22,739 bases of DNA from an uncultured Christensenella sp. (GCA_910577555.1 CAJTLF010000023.1:1-22739), one strand, 5' to 3'. Counted from the first letter of the stretch, positions 7,625 through 15,262 are shown. Numbers and translations are program-made. The notes: generated from the letters alone by a model not told the origin.

Positions 7625-7655
7625 ATTATACCCGAAAAAATTTATTTAATGACAA
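7625..7655 (-). promoter_or_regulatory. Possible promoter of dxr-rseP, near-leaderless
   Basis: On the minus strand, TTGTCA (7650-7655), a long 19-bp spacer and a perfect TATAAT (7625-7630), five bases before the dxr ATG. The long spacer weakens the call, but no Shine-Dalgarno sequence fits between this box and the start codon. Confidence 0.45.
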
Positions 7656-7683
7656 AAGCCGCCGCTTTTAATAAAGCGGCGGC
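7651..7683 (-). terminator. Terminator after cdsA
   Basis: An 11-bp perfect stem, GCCGCCGCTTT (7658-7668) and AAAGCGGCGGC (7673-7683), followed on the minus strand by TTTTGTC. It lies 12 bases past the cdsA stop. The short U tract may allow read-through into dxr. Confidence 0.7.
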
Positions 7684-7695
7684 ATATATTTTTAA

Positions 7696-8715
7696 TCAGA
7701 ATATAGTACCGAACGAGAAAAGAACGAGTACGCTCGAATACAGCATACTGTCGAATCTGTCCAGAATGCCGCCGTGTCCCGGCAGAAGGTTGCCCATATC
7801 CTTAACGCCGCACTCGCGCTTTATCGCGCTCTCGAACAAATCGCCAATCTGGCACATTACGGAAGTGAACAAGCCGATTAAGACGAAAGACAGCAGGGGC
7901 GGGAAGGTTTCGCTCTTGACGTGCAGGAACACTTCGTTAAATCTGAAAAACATAATCTGGTCGTCTATACCGCCGAAAATATACATTATATAGAATGAAA
8001 TTATTCCGCCGATTATTCCGCCGATTATTCCGCCTACGCTTCCGATAACCGTTTTATTGGGCGAAAGCTGTGGCGCAAGCTTGAGCGGCACGTATTTTTT
8101 GAGCAAACTGCCGACCACGAACGCGCCCGTATCCGTACACACGGAACATACGAACAGCATTATCACAGCCGCCATAGAGTTGGTTTTAAGGTGATTTATC
8201 GAAGAGAGCATTGCCGAAAGCACGCCGCAGTATATCATACAGAAAATGCAGTATATAGTACCCTTTACCGAACTTCTGTTATGGTCGAAAACGGAAGTTG
8301 CCGCAAGCAACATAGTGTAAATGGTAAAGCCCACCGCAACGGCGAGAAAGCCCGAACCGTTTGTCTGCGGTATCATATCAATTATCGCATAGAGCGGCAC
8401 GGACACGGCGCAAAACGCTATGGTTACCGCGCGTTGGGGGGTGGATATCTTGCAGTTTACGCCGCTCGACTGTCTGTCAATTGCGCGCAGAAACTCGAAC
8501 GCGCCTATTACGGAAACCGCAGTGAACACTGCGTCGAACCCGAGCGACCCCCAGCCGCCCGCGACCGAACCCTGCGGCACGCACCATTTAAGCACTACCA
8601 TAACGAGCAGAATCGTAACATATACGACGCCCGTTAATACTCTCAATTTCAAAGAAGATTTTTTGTTTTCTTCTTTTACGGGATTAAGCCCGTTATCTTT
8701 TACCTGTTCTGCCAA
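7696..8715 (-). CDS. cdsA: Phosphatidate cytidylyltransferase
   Basis: A 339-aa integral membrane enzyme making CDP-diacylglycerol from phosphatidic acid and CTP, the branch point for phospholipid synthesis. The family signature is clear near the C-terminus: SAIKRECGVKDMGNLLPGHG followed by GILDRFD. Several hydrophobic helices precede it, and SPNKTVIGS marks the conserved cytoplasmic loop. The N-terminal 20 residues are polar and lysine-rich. The start is TTG at 8715, supported by AGAAGGT seven bases upstream; no ATG is placed as well. It lies 20 nt after uppS in the usual uppS-cdsA order. A TATAAT-like box in that gap could add an internal promoter. The gene contains a short in-frame 12-bp tandem repeat. 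Confidence 0.95.
   Translation of the reverse strand: MAEQVKDNGLNPVKEENKKSSLKLRVLTGVVYVTILLVMVVLKWCVPQGSVAGGWGSLGFDAVFTAVSVIGAFEFLRAIDRQSSGVNCKISTPQRAVTIAFCAVSVPLYAIIDMIPQTNGSGFLAVAVGFTIYTMLLAATSVFDHNRSSVKGTIYCIFCMIYCGVLSAMLSSINHLKTNSMAAVIMLFVCSVCTDTGAFVVGSLLKKYVPLKLAPQLSPNKTVIGSVGGIIGGIIGGIISFYIMYIFGGIDDQIMFFRFNEVFLHVKSETFPPLLSFVLIGLFTSVMCQIGDLFESAIKRECGVKDMGNLLPGHGGILDRFDSMLYSSVLVLFSFGTIF
8000..8035 (-). repeat. Three tandem 12-bp units inside cdsA
   Basis: The unit ATTATTCCGCCG occurs about three times in a row, the last copy imperfect at its end. On the coding strand it gives an alternating Gly-Gly-Ile-Ile run within a membrane helix. Copy number changes would keep the reading frame. Confidence 0.7.
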
Positions 8716-8735
8716 ATTTTTTACCTTCTGATATA

Positions 8736-9443
8736 TTATACTTTACCGTAACGCCTTTCGCGACGGGAAAATTCTTTTAAAGCCTTGTCGAACTCCTTTT
8801 CGTTGAAATCGGGAAAAAGCACGTCCGTAAAATAAAGCTCTGCGTAAGCCGCCTGATATGCAAGGAAGTTGGAAAGCCGCATCTCGCCCCCCGTTCTTAT
8901 TATCAGGTCGGGATAAGGCACGCCGTCAGTGTACAGCAATTTTTCAAACTCTTCCGCGTTAAGCTTTTTTCCGCCTTCCACGGCAAGATTCACGGCGTTG
9001 AGTATTTCGCACCGCCCGCCGTAATTTATCGCGAATATAACCGTAAAACCCGCGTCATCGGGCGAGTTGTTTTCGCCCGCAATCAGAAGCTCGCGTATAT
9101 CTTCGGGCAGGACGGTTAAATCGCCTATTACCTTTACCGCGCAGTTCTTCGCGTAAAGCTTTTTTACGTTAGTCGTAAAATACTTGCGGAGAAGATTGAA
9201 AAGCCCTTCAAGCTCTTCCGCCGGACGGGAAAGATTTTCGGTTGAAAGAGTGTAAACGGTGAGATATTTCACCCCCGTTTCCTGCGTGTGTGCGGAAATA
9301 TGCCCCACGAGTTTAATCATGGCGTTCATTCCCGCGGAATGACCGAAAGAGCGCGGCATTTTCCGCTTTTTTGCCCATCTGCCGTTGCCGTCCATAATAA
9401 GCCCTACGTGTACGGGTTGTTTAAGCGGTTGTTTTTCTTCCAT
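8736..9443 (-). CDS. uppS: Isoprenyl transferase (undecaprenyl diphosphate synthase)
   Basis: A 235-aa cytoplasmic cis-prenyltransferase that extends farnesyl diphosphate with isopentenyl units to make the C55 lipid carrier for peptidoglycan and surface polysaccharides. The catalytic motif MDGNGRW with Asp18 is at 17-23, followed by GHSAGM, STENLSRP, and near the C-terminus IIRTGGEMRLSNF and AYAELYFTD. The residue commonly Ser in RTSGE is Gly here, a variant I do not consider disabling. The ATG overlaps the frr stop codon by one base (TAATG), so translation is probably coupled. It uses precursors made by the pathway of Dxr. Confidence 0.96.
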   Translation of the reverse strand: MEEKQPLKQPVHVGLIMDGNGRWAKKRKMPRSFGHSAGMNAMIKLVGHISAHTQETGVKYLTVYTLSTENLSRPAEELEGLFNLLRKYFTTNVKKLYAKNCAVKVIGDLTVLPEDIRELLIAGENNSPDDAGFTVIFAINYGGRCEILNAVNLAVEGGKKLNAEEFEKLLYTDGVPYPDLIIRTGGEMRLSNFLAYQAAYAELYFTDVLFPDFNEKEFDKALKEFSRRERRYGKV

Positions 9444-10015
9444 TAAACGGTCATTATCTCCTTTTCCTTAGCCGTTGCCGCGCCGTCTATAGCGGCGACC
9501 GCATCGGTAACCGACTTCTCCACGTCCTTTTCGCAAAGCGCGTATTCGTCTTCGGAAAGGGTTTTATCCGTCTTTAATTTTTTGAGCTGTTCCAGTGCGT
9601 CGCGGCGGATATTTCTTGCCGCAACCTTTGCGTCTTCACCCATTTTGCGAACCTGCTTGGAAAGCTCTTTTCTTCTTTCTTCGGTAAGCTGGGGGAACGC
9701 AAGGCGGATTACTTTGCCGTCGTTAGTGGGCGTGATGCCGATATTCGACTGCTGGATAGCCTTTTCGATTCCCTTTAAAAGGGATACGTCCCAAGGGGAA
9801 ATTACGAGACATCTGCCTTCCTGCACGGAAACGTTAGCCGTCTGGCTTACGGGCGTAAGCGCACCGTAATAGTCCACCATTACCTTATCGAGTACGTGGG
9901 GATTTGCACGACCGGCGCGTACGGCGGCGTAGTCTTCCTTTAACACGCTCACCGTTTTAGTAAGTTTATCGTCCAGAATAAGCAAAATTTCTTCGACTTG
10001 TTCGTTATCTATCAT
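9443..10015 (-). CDS. frr: Ribosome recycling factor
   Basis: A 190-aa protein that splits post-termination ribosomes together with EF-G. The conserved blocks VRAGRANPHVLDKVMVDYYG, SPWDVSLLKGIEKAI, GITPTNDGKVIRL and LTEERRKEL-KVAARNIRRDA are all present, matching the three-helix bundle plus head domain at normal length. AAGGAG precedes the ATG. It lies 39 nt after pyrH and overlaps uppS by one base. Confidence 0.97.
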   Translation of the reverse strand: MIDNEQVEEILLILDDKLTKTVSVLKEDYAAVRAGRANPHVLDKVMVDYYGALTPVSQTANVSVQEGRCLVISPWDVSLLKGIEKAIQQSNIGITPTNDGKVIRLAFPQLTEERRKELSKQVRKMGEDAKVAARNIRRDALEQLKKLKTDKTLSEDEYALCEKDVEKSVTDAVAAIDGAATAKEKEIMTV

Positions 10016-10054
10016 AAAATTATTTTCTCCTTTTAAGGATAATATTCAATTATT

Positions 10055-10765
10055 TTAATTATTGTCGATAATAGTTCCCATATGCTCGCCGCAAACGGCT
10101 TTTATTATGGAGTTCTCTTCGTCAAGCCCGAACGCAAGCACGGGAATTCCGTTTTCCATACACATCGTAGCCGCCGTGGTATCCATAGCCTTTATGCCGT
10201 TGTTGATAATGTCGATATATCTGATATGGTCGTACTTCTTTGCCTTGGGATTTACCTTGGGGTCGCAGTCGTAAATACCGTCTATATTCTTTGCCATTAA
10301 AAGCAAATCCGCCTGAATTTCGCACGCGCGCTGTGCCGCCGCCGTATCCGTAGAGCAATAGGGATTGCCAGTGCCGCAAGCCATTATTACAACCCTGCCC
10401 GCTTCGAAATGGTGCAACGCCTTGCGGAGAATGTAAGGCTCGGCAACCGACGTCATAATGAGCGCGGTCTGAACGCGGGTGGGTATTCCGCGCTGTTCGA
10501 GCGCGTCCATCATAGCAAGGGAATTCATTACGGTGGCAAGCATACCCATATGGTCGGCGGTGGTTCTGTCCATCTTCTTGCCCTGACGCCCCCGCCAAAA
10601 ATTGCCGCCGCCTATCACGAGCGCGACCTCCACGCCCATATCGTGAACGGTTTTAATCTGTTCGACTACTCCCGAGATAACGTTTTCGTCAAGACCGTGA
10701 CCCTGCTTGCCTGCAAGAGCTTCGCCGGAAAGTTTGATAAGAACTCTCTTGTATTTGGGTTGCAT
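10055..10765 (-). CDS. pyrH: Uridylate kinase (UMP kinase)
   Basis: A 236-aa cytoplasmic kinase of the amino-acid-kinase fold that phosphorylates UMP to UDP in pyrimidine nucleotide synthesis. Motifs seen are KLSGEAL (11-17), GGGNFWRG (52-59), DHMGMLAT (71-78), the UMP-binding GTGNPYCSTD (131-140) and KNIDGIYDCDP (159-169). The open frame continues 36 codons upstream, but that stretch includes the promoter; the ATG at 10765 has GGGGG upstream and gives the standard N-terminus. It is the first gene of the pyrH-frr-uppS-cdsA operon. Confidence 0.97.
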   Translation of the reverse strand: MQPKYKRVLIKLSGEALAGKQGHGLDENVISGVVEQIKTVHDMGVEVALVIGGGNFWRGRQGKKMDRTTADHMGMLATVMNSLAMMDALEQRGIPTRVQTALIMTSVAEPYILRKALHHFEAGRVVIMACGTGNPYCSTDTAAAQRACEIQADLLLMAKNIDGIYDCDPKVNPKAKKYDHIRYIDIINNGIKAMDTTAATMCMENGIPVLAFGLDEENSIIKAVCGEHMGTIIDNN

Positions 10766-10844
10766 ATATCCCCCGTTTAACCGCGCGACCGCGCACAACT
10801 CAACACCGCCGCGCACAGTTACCCGATTATTATTATTTTGGAAT

Positions 10845-10873
10845 ATTATAACAGATATATAATTAAAAATCAA
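10845..10873 (-). promoter_or_regulatory. Promoter of the pyrH-frr-uppS-cdsA operon
   Basis: On the minus strand, TTGATT (10868-10873), a 17-bp spacer and a perfect TATAAT (10845-10850). Predicted start near 10838, giving a leader of about 70 nt. Confidence 0.8.
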
Positions 10874-10911
10874 CCTAAGAAAGGAAAAATAATAAATTTA
10901 AACGCAACAAT

Positions 10912-10948
10912 AAAAAACTGCGGCGCGGCTTTTTAAAAGCCGCGCCGC
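10912..10948 (-). terminator. Terminator after the LRR lipoprotein gene
   Basis: A GC-only stem, GCGGCGCGGC (10920-10929) with GCCGCGCCGC (10939-10948), loop largely T/A and itself able to pair, followed on the minus strand by TTTTTT after three bases. It lies 25 bases past the stop of the minus-strand lipoprotein gene. Confidence 0.85.
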
Positions 10949-10973
10949 CAAACGATATATTTAATTTGCGTAT

Positions 10974-12608
10974 CTATACGGGATTACCTTTGGAATCGAG
11001 ATTTCCGTCGCTACAAAATACCGTAAAATCGCCCGTATTCCTTGACCAATAGGTATTCTTTTTTATCGCTTTCCATTTATCCGTAACGCCGTCGAAACGA
11101 ATGGCAGTCAGCTTCGGGCAGCCCGAAAAAGCGTACTGGTTGATGAGAGTTACCGCATCCGTCAAAGCTATTTCCGTAAGATAGGCGCAGCCCGAAAATG
11201 CGTATTTTCCTATGGAAGTTATATTGCCGCCCAAAGCAATGCTTTTAACTCCGCTGTTCTGCAACATACCGTCGGGAACGGAAGTTACATTTTCGCCGAA
11301 AGTTACGGAAGAAATGCCCGAACAGCCGTTGAAAGCAGGCGTTACGGCGGAAAAAGCCGCGCTTAACGGGGTAGTTGCCGAAACCGCGTTCCATACGATG
11401 GTTTTAAGTCCTATACAGTTTGTAAAAGCCGCTTCGCCAACGCTTTTAACCCCTTCGGGAACGGTTAAACTTTGCAAACTTTCGCAACCGTCAAAGGCAA
11501 AGCTTGCGATAATTTCGGCGTTTGCATTTACTTCGCACGAAGTTGCGCCTTCCGCCGACTTTACAAGCACCTTATACTTATTGTTTCCGCTACCCAAATA
11601 CAAACCGCCACCGTAAGAACTGTATTCTAATTTATCACAACCGGTAAACGCCGCCGTACCCAGCGAAACAAGCCCGTCGCCAAGCGTTACTTCCGCCAAA
11701 GCGGCACAACCGTTAAACGCGCTGTCGCCGATAGCAGTTACCGAAGACAGATTTGCCGCCTTTAAAGAAGAGCAGTCTTTAAAAGCCCCGTTTCCTATTT
11801 CAAGCACGCCCGTATGAAAAGTTACGTTCCGAACGGACGAGCAACCGTAAAAAGCGTACGGATTGATTTTCGTAACCGATTGCGGGATAACCGCGTCCGT
11901 CAGAAGGCTATCCCCCAGATAGAGCGCGTGCGCGTGTATTAAAGGGTTGGCATAAATATTTGCAAAAGTAATTTCAAGCCAATCGCTCAAATCGCCGTTG
12001 AACGTTACGCGGGTAAGCTCGGTGCAGAGCTGAAAAGCGTTACTTGCAACGCTTTTCAAATTCTTGCCCAGAATGACGGACGAAATTTCACTCATTGCAA
12101 AAGCTTGCTTATCGATAGTCGCAACGCAGTCCGGCAAATATACGGCTTTTACCGTTTCGTTACCGTAAAAAGTTTTGGCGGCGACAGCAGTTACCGGCTT
12201 ACCTTCATACTCGGACGGAATTTTTATAAAACCGCTATCCGCAGTGCCTAATCCGGTTAAAGAATATGCGTCGCCTTGGGCGTTCGGCGCAAATTCCAGA
12301 CCTTGGGTGTCGGGAGCGTTTTTATCGGGCGTGCCGCAACGGGAGCAAAAGCCTTCCGAGTAATCGTGCCCCAAAGGCGGCGTAATTAAAACAGTTATTT
12401 CGGTTTCGCCCGTTTCATCCGAAAAGTTCTTGCCGCAACTTTTGCAATGCCGGTATTCGGGGTTACCGTTCTGCGTGCAGGTTGCCGCCACTGCCGATAC
12501 CCGTTCAAATTCATGTTCGTGCGCGGGCGACTCTTCTCCGCCGCAACCCGCCGTCAACGCAAAAAACGCCACGGAAATACTTAGTAGTAAACAAATCAGC
12601 TTTTTCAT
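10974..12608 (-). CDS. BspA-type leucine-rich repeat surface lipoprotein
   Basis: A 544-aa predicted lipoprotein. The signal peptide ends in the lipobox LTAGC (Cys22). Next comes a short module with HEHEF, CTQNGNPEYRHCKSCGKNFS and FCSRCG, a His/Cys-pair arrangement that could bind zinc. From about residue 115 to the end run LRR_5 (BspA/TpLRR) repeats, recognisable by recurrent phrases such as AFxGCxxL-V-IG and SITLGGNITSIGKYAFSGC. Such proteins are exposed on the surface and take part in adhesion or binding; the ligand is unknown. The ATG at 12608 was chosen over the in-frame TTG two codons earlier because GGAGA lies eight bases upstream. It is divergent from an XRE regulator, with two palindromes at its promoter, which suggests repression by that protein. 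Confidence 0.88.
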   Translation of the reverse strand: MKKLICLLLSISVAFFALTAGCGGEESPAHEHEFERVSAVAATCTQNGNPEYRHCKSCGKNFSDETGETEITVLITPPLGHDYSEGFCSRCGTPDKNAPDTQGLEFAPNAQGDAYSLTGLGTADSGFIKIPSEYEGKPVTAVAAKTFYGNETVKAVYLPDCVATIDKQAFAMSEISSVILGKNLKSVASNAFQLCTELTRVTFNGDLSDWLEITFANIYANPLIHAHALYLGDSLLTDAVIPQSVTKINPYAFYGCSSVRNVTFHTGVLEIGNGAFKDCSSLKAANLSSVTAIGDSAFNGCAALAEVTLGDGLVSLGTAAFTGCDKLEYSSYGGGLYLGSGNNKYKVLVKSAEGATSCEVNANAEIIASFAFDGCESLQSLTVPEGVKSVGEAAFTNCIGLKTIVWNAVSATTPLSAAFSAVTPAFNGCSGISSVTFGENVTSVPDGMLQNSGVKSIALGGNITSIGKYAFSGCAYLTEIALTDAVTLINQYAFSGCPKLTAIRFDGVTDKWKAIKKNTYWSRNTGDFTVFCSDGNLDSKGNPV

Positions 12609-12628
12609 ATGCAAATTCTCCGTTTGTT

Positions 12629-12647
12629 ATGAAGTTTAAAACTTCAT
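12629..12647. promoter_or_regulatory. Operator-like palindrome 1
   Basis: ATGAAGTTTAAAACTTCAT, a perfect palindrome with 9-bp arms around one central base. It lies just after the predicted start point of the LRR lipoprotein transcript and shares the core GTTTnAAAC with palindrome 2. Candidate site for the neighbouring XRE regulator. Confidence 0.65.
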
Positions 12648-12654
12648 TTTTTAT

Positions 12655-12684
12655 ATTATACAGTTTGAAACTGTATTATGTCAA
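12655..12684 (-). promoter_or_regulatory. Promoter of the LRR lipoprotein gene
   Basis: On the minus strand, a perfect TTGACA (12679-12684), an 18-bp spacer and a perfect TATAAT (12655-12660). Palindrome 2 fills most of the spacer and part of the -10 box. Confidence 0.8.
12658..12676. promoter_or_regulatory. Operator-like palindrome 2
   Basis: ATACAGTTTGAAACTGTAT, a perfect palindrome with 9-bp arms, lying between the -35 and -10 boxes of the lipoprotein promoter. Its centre is 29 bp from that of palindrome 1. A protein bound here would block RNA polymerase. Confidence 0.7.
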
Positions 12685-12718
12685 GTAAACCACCATATAA
12701 TAAATTAAGGAAAATTAA

Positions 12719-12922
12719 ATGGAAGAACTGTATCGACTTTCAAAAAATTTAAAAGCACTGCGCAAGCAATTCGGATATACGCAAACATACGTAGCGGAGC
12801 AATTGGGGATTGCGTATCAGTCTTATCAAGCGTATGAATGGGGCATAAGCGTACCGACTTTACAAAATTTTATTAAACTTGCGAAATTATACGACGTGTC
12901 TTACGAAGAATTGCTTGAATAA
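12719..12922 (+). CDS. Small XRE-family transcriptional regulator
   Basis: A 67-aa protein that is essentially one helix-turn-helix domain of the Cro/C1 (XRE) type: LKALRKQFGYTQTYVAEQLG (about 11-30) covers the first helices and the start of the recognition unit, and YQAYEWGISVPTLQNFIKLA and YDVSYEELLE complete the fold. With no sensor domain it probably acts as a dimer, its activity set by its own level or a partner. AAGG lies upstream of the ATG and a TATAAT box is at 12696-12701. The two palindromes between it and the LRR lipoprotein gene are the obvious candidate targets, which would make it a local repressor, perhaps autoregulated. Confidence 0.92.
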   Translation: MEELYRLSKNLKALRKQFGYTQTYVAEQLGIAYQSYQAYEWGISVPTLQNFIKLAKLYDVSYEELLE

Positions 12923-12960
12923 AAAAAACCCGTTTGGCGGTTTAAACTGCCAAACGGGTT
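12921..12960. terminator. Terminator of rpsB-tsf (and of the XRE gene)
   Basis: AACCCGTTTGGC (12927-12938) pairs with GCCAAACGGGTT (12949-12960), and the inner bases GTTTAAAC pair further. The minus strand leaves the hairpin into eight T residues, a strong terminator for tsf, whose stop is 18 bases away. On the plus strand the T run is weak. Confidence 0.88.
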
Positions 12961-12978
12961 GCTTTATAATATATAAAA

Positions 12979-13881
12979 TTACTTTTTCATTGCGTCGATT
13001 TGCTTCTGAACTTCGTCCTGCAAATTCTCGCTCTTCTTTTCAAGACCTTCGCCCATTTCGAAACGGGTGAATCTTACGACCTTGAACTTATTGCCGATAA
13101 CCTGTGAAACCTTCTGGCTGTCGTCCTTTACGAACACCTGCTCCAAAAGGCAGTTTTCGGAATAGTACTTGCCCATTTTACCGTCGATAATCTTTTCCAG
13201 AATAGCGGTGGGCTTGTTCTTATTCTTCTCGTCGTTCTGCATCTGGACGAGCATAATCTCTTTTTCCTTTGCGATAACTTCGGCGGGAACTTCCGCAGGA
13301 ACGAGATAACCGGGGTTGGACGCCGCAATCTGCAAAGCTACGTCGTGGAGAATTTCTTCTCCGCCCTTAACAAGGTCAGCCGCTTCAACCATAACGCCGA
13401 CCTTGCCGCCCATATGGATATAGGTTTCTATTTTACCCTTGGTTTCGTAAATAGCGAAACGGCGGATAGAAATTTTTTCGCCTATAACTGCGGTTTCGTT
13501 GGTGATATAGTCCTTTACCGTTACGCCGTCGAGCTTGCAAGCGTTGAGCGCGTCTAAATCTGCGGGTTTATTTTCGGCGATTACTTTGCCTACTTTATCG
13601 ATGATTGTGTGGAATTTTTCGCCGCGGGAAACGAAGTCGCTCTCGCAGTTGATTTCAAGAAGTACGCCAACGCCGCACTTTTCGCATACGTATGCGCCTA
13701 CCGCGCCTTCGGCAGCTATTCTGCCTTCCTTTTTAACGGCCTTTGCAATGCCGCGCTCTCTCAAAAGCTCGGCAGCCTTTTCCATATCTCCGTCAGCGTC
13801 GGCAAGTGCTTTTTTGCAATCGAGCATGCCTGCGCCGCTCTTTTCGCGGAGCTTCATTACGTCCTGTGCAGTGAATGCCAT
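12979..13881 (-). CDS. tsf: Elongation factor Ts
   Basis: A 300-aa guanine-nucleotide exchange factor that regenerates EF-Tu-GTP. The N-terminal UBA-like domain starts MAFTAQDVMKLREKSGAGML and continues CKKALADADGDMEKA; the core contains the conserved block INCESDFVSR and the IAASNPGYL region. Length is typical. AAGGAG precedes the ATG. It follows rpsB by 24 nt in the near-universal rpsB-tsf operon and is followed by a strong terminator. Confidence 0.97.
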   Translation of the reverse strand: MAFTAQDVMKLREKSGAGMLDCKKALADADGDMEKAAELLRERGIAKAVKKEGRIAAEGAVGAYVCEKCGVGVLLEINCESDFVSRGEKFHTIIDKVGKVIAENKPADLDALNACKLDGVTVKDYITNETAVIGEKISIRRFAIYETKGKIETYIHMGGKVGVMVEAADLVKGGEEILHDVALQIAASNPGYLVPAEVPAEVIAKEKEIMLVQMQNDEKNKNKPTAILEKIIDGKMGKYYSENCLLEQVFVKDDSQKVSQVIGNKFKVVRFTRFEMGEGLEKKSENLQDEVQKQIDAMKK

Positions 13882-13905
13882 AACATTAATCTCCTTAAAA
13901 TTTAA

Positions 13906-14673
13906 TTATTCAGCCTTCGCTTCTTCGGCTGCCGCAACCACTTCTTCGATGGAAACGGGTTCGCTCTCTTCTACGGGGAGAACGGGGGTTTCGCCCTGAT
14001 TAGCTTCTATAACCGCGTTTGCGATAACGGACGCAATGAGCTTGACCGCTCTTATAGCGTCGTCGTTGCCGGGGATTACGCAATCGATAAGGTCGGGGTC
14101 GCAGTTGGTATCGGTGATAGCCACGATGGGAATATTGAGCTTGCGCGCTTCTGCAACGGCGATGTCTTCGTTGTGGGGGTCAACCACGAACATAACGCCG
14201 GGGAGCTTGTTCATATCCCTGATGCCGCCGAGATTGGTCTGGAGCTTGTCGTATTCTTCCTTTAATTTTGCAACTTCCTTTTTGGGAAGAAGGTCGAACT
14301 CGCCGTTCTGCTCCATCTTTTCGATTTTTACCATTCTGTCGATACGGGTGCGAATGGTCTTGAAGTTGGTGAGCGTGCCGCCCAGCCAACGGCTGTTTAC
14401 GTAGTACATACCGCAACGCTCCGCTTCTTCCTTGATAGCTTCCTGAGCCTGCTTTTTAGTGCCTACGAACAGAACGGATTTACCCTCCTTAACCGCTTCG
14501 CAAACGTATTTGTATGCGTCTTCGATAAGGTCCACGGTCATCTGCAAGTCGATAATGTGAATATCGTTGCGCGCCGCGTAGATGTACTTGGACATCTTGG
14601 GGTTCCATTTTCTGGTCTGATGCCCGAAGTGTACGCCTGCTTCGAGCAGCTGTTTCATAGAAATTACTGCCAT
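13906..14673 (-). CDS. rpsB: 30S ribosomal protein S2
   Basis: A 255-aa small-subunit protein. The N-terminus MAVISMKQLLEAGVHFGHQT followed by RKWNPKMSKYIY is diagnostic, with further conserved blocks VLFVGTKKQAQEAI, YVNSRWLGGTLTNFKTI, PGVMFVVDPHNEDIAVAEA and the C-terminal CDPDLIDCVIPGNDDAIRA. The last 25 residues form an acidic Ala/Glu-rich tail. GGAGG lies just upstream. It heads the rpsB-tsf operon. Confidence 0.98.
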   Translation of the reverse strand: MAVISMKQLLEAGVHFGHQTRKWNPKMSKYIYAARNDIHIIDLQMTVDLIEDAYKYVCEAVKEGKSVLFVGTKKQAQEAIKEEAERCGMYYVNSRWLGGTLTNFKTIRTRIDRMVKIEKMEQNGEFDLLPKKEVAKLKEEYDKLQTNLGGIRDMNKLPGVMFVVDPHNEDIAVAEARKLNIPIVAITDTNCDPDLIDCVIPGNDDAIRAVKLIASVIANAVIEANQGETPVLPVEESEPVSIEEVVAAAEEAKAE

Positions 14674-14781
14674 ATTATCCTCCGTTTACCGCCCCGACAG
14701 CGCGGCTTTTTCGGCGTTTATTGCGGCATTGAAAGAATTTACCGCCACGGAACGCCCGCCTATCGGGTGTGAATTTATAGC
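14674..14781 (-). promoter_or_regulatory. 5' leader of rpsB, possible S2 autoregulatory region
   Basis: About 107 untranslated bases lie between the predicted start point and the rpsB ATG. GGCGGTAAA occurs twice, once mid-leader and once just before the GGAGG ribosome binding site, and short hairpins such as CCCG/CGGG can form. In many bacteria S2 represses its own operon through the leader; whether this one does is inference. Confidence 0.4.
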
Positions 14782-14787
14782 CTTAGT

Positions 14788-14816
14788 ATTTTAGCAGATA
14801 TTAAAGTGATTGTAAA
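14788..14816 (-). promoter_or_regulatory. Promoter of rpsB-tsf
   Basis: On the minus strand, TTTACA (14811-14816), a 17-bp spacer and TAAAAT (14788-14793), with predicted start near 14781. Confidence 0.75.
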
Positions 14817-14875
14817 GCGGTTTTATGCGGTTGACGGAAAATTTTTACAGGCGCGGACGACGGAAAAATTAATAT

Positions 14876-15262
14876 TTAGCCGAAATCTTCATATTTCCGG
14901 CTTAAAGCTATTTCTTCGCGGCAATCCTGCATATCGGGATTGAGCAAGAAAAACTCGTCGTACCTGCGCGAGAAGTTGGAGTGCGCACTGCCGCGGTTCA
15001 TTTTTTCAACCCACTCTTCGTAAGATTTTGTATAAAAATGGTCTACGCTTATAAGCTCGTGCGAAGGATTGCGGAGAGTGAGCGAATACTTAGGCACGAC
15101 CGTTTTATTTTCGTCTACGATATCGAAACCCGTTTGCGGCTCGCCGTTATGGATATACATTTCTTTCATAAAATCGGGTTGGACGAAAACTTTACCCACC
15201 GTATCCGCCCACGAGTCGCCGTGCGTAATTTGTCTGAACCGTTCGCGTCGTATAAACGCCAA
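14876..15262 (-). pseudogene. Glycosyltransferase, C-terminal part (frameshifted from the upstream ORF)
   Basis: This frame continues the glycosyltransferase of 15166-15711 in the -1 frame. It holds blocks expected of the C-terminal half of GT92/GT2_4-like enzymes: GKVFVQPDFMKEMYIHNGEP, TGFDIVDENK, and VDHFYTKSYEEWVEKMNRG with the conserved His and the TKS-EEW-K-RG pattern. The open frame has no start codon with a ribosome binding site, so it is unlikely to be translated alone. One extra base in the G10 run (15268-15277) or a little downstream would join both parts into a 278-codon reading frame. Whether this is decay, slippage, programmed shifting or an assembly error cannot be settled here. 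Confidence 0.65.

Noticed and set aside
8000..8035. Possible CRISPR-like repeat array
   Set aside because: The units are 12 bp, directly adjacent without spacers and lie inside the cdsA reading frame.
10122..10598. 158-codon minus-strand ORF inside pyrH
   Set aside because: An out-of-frame shadow of pyrH with low-complexity Arg/Gly/Tyr composition; pyrH itself is unambiguous.
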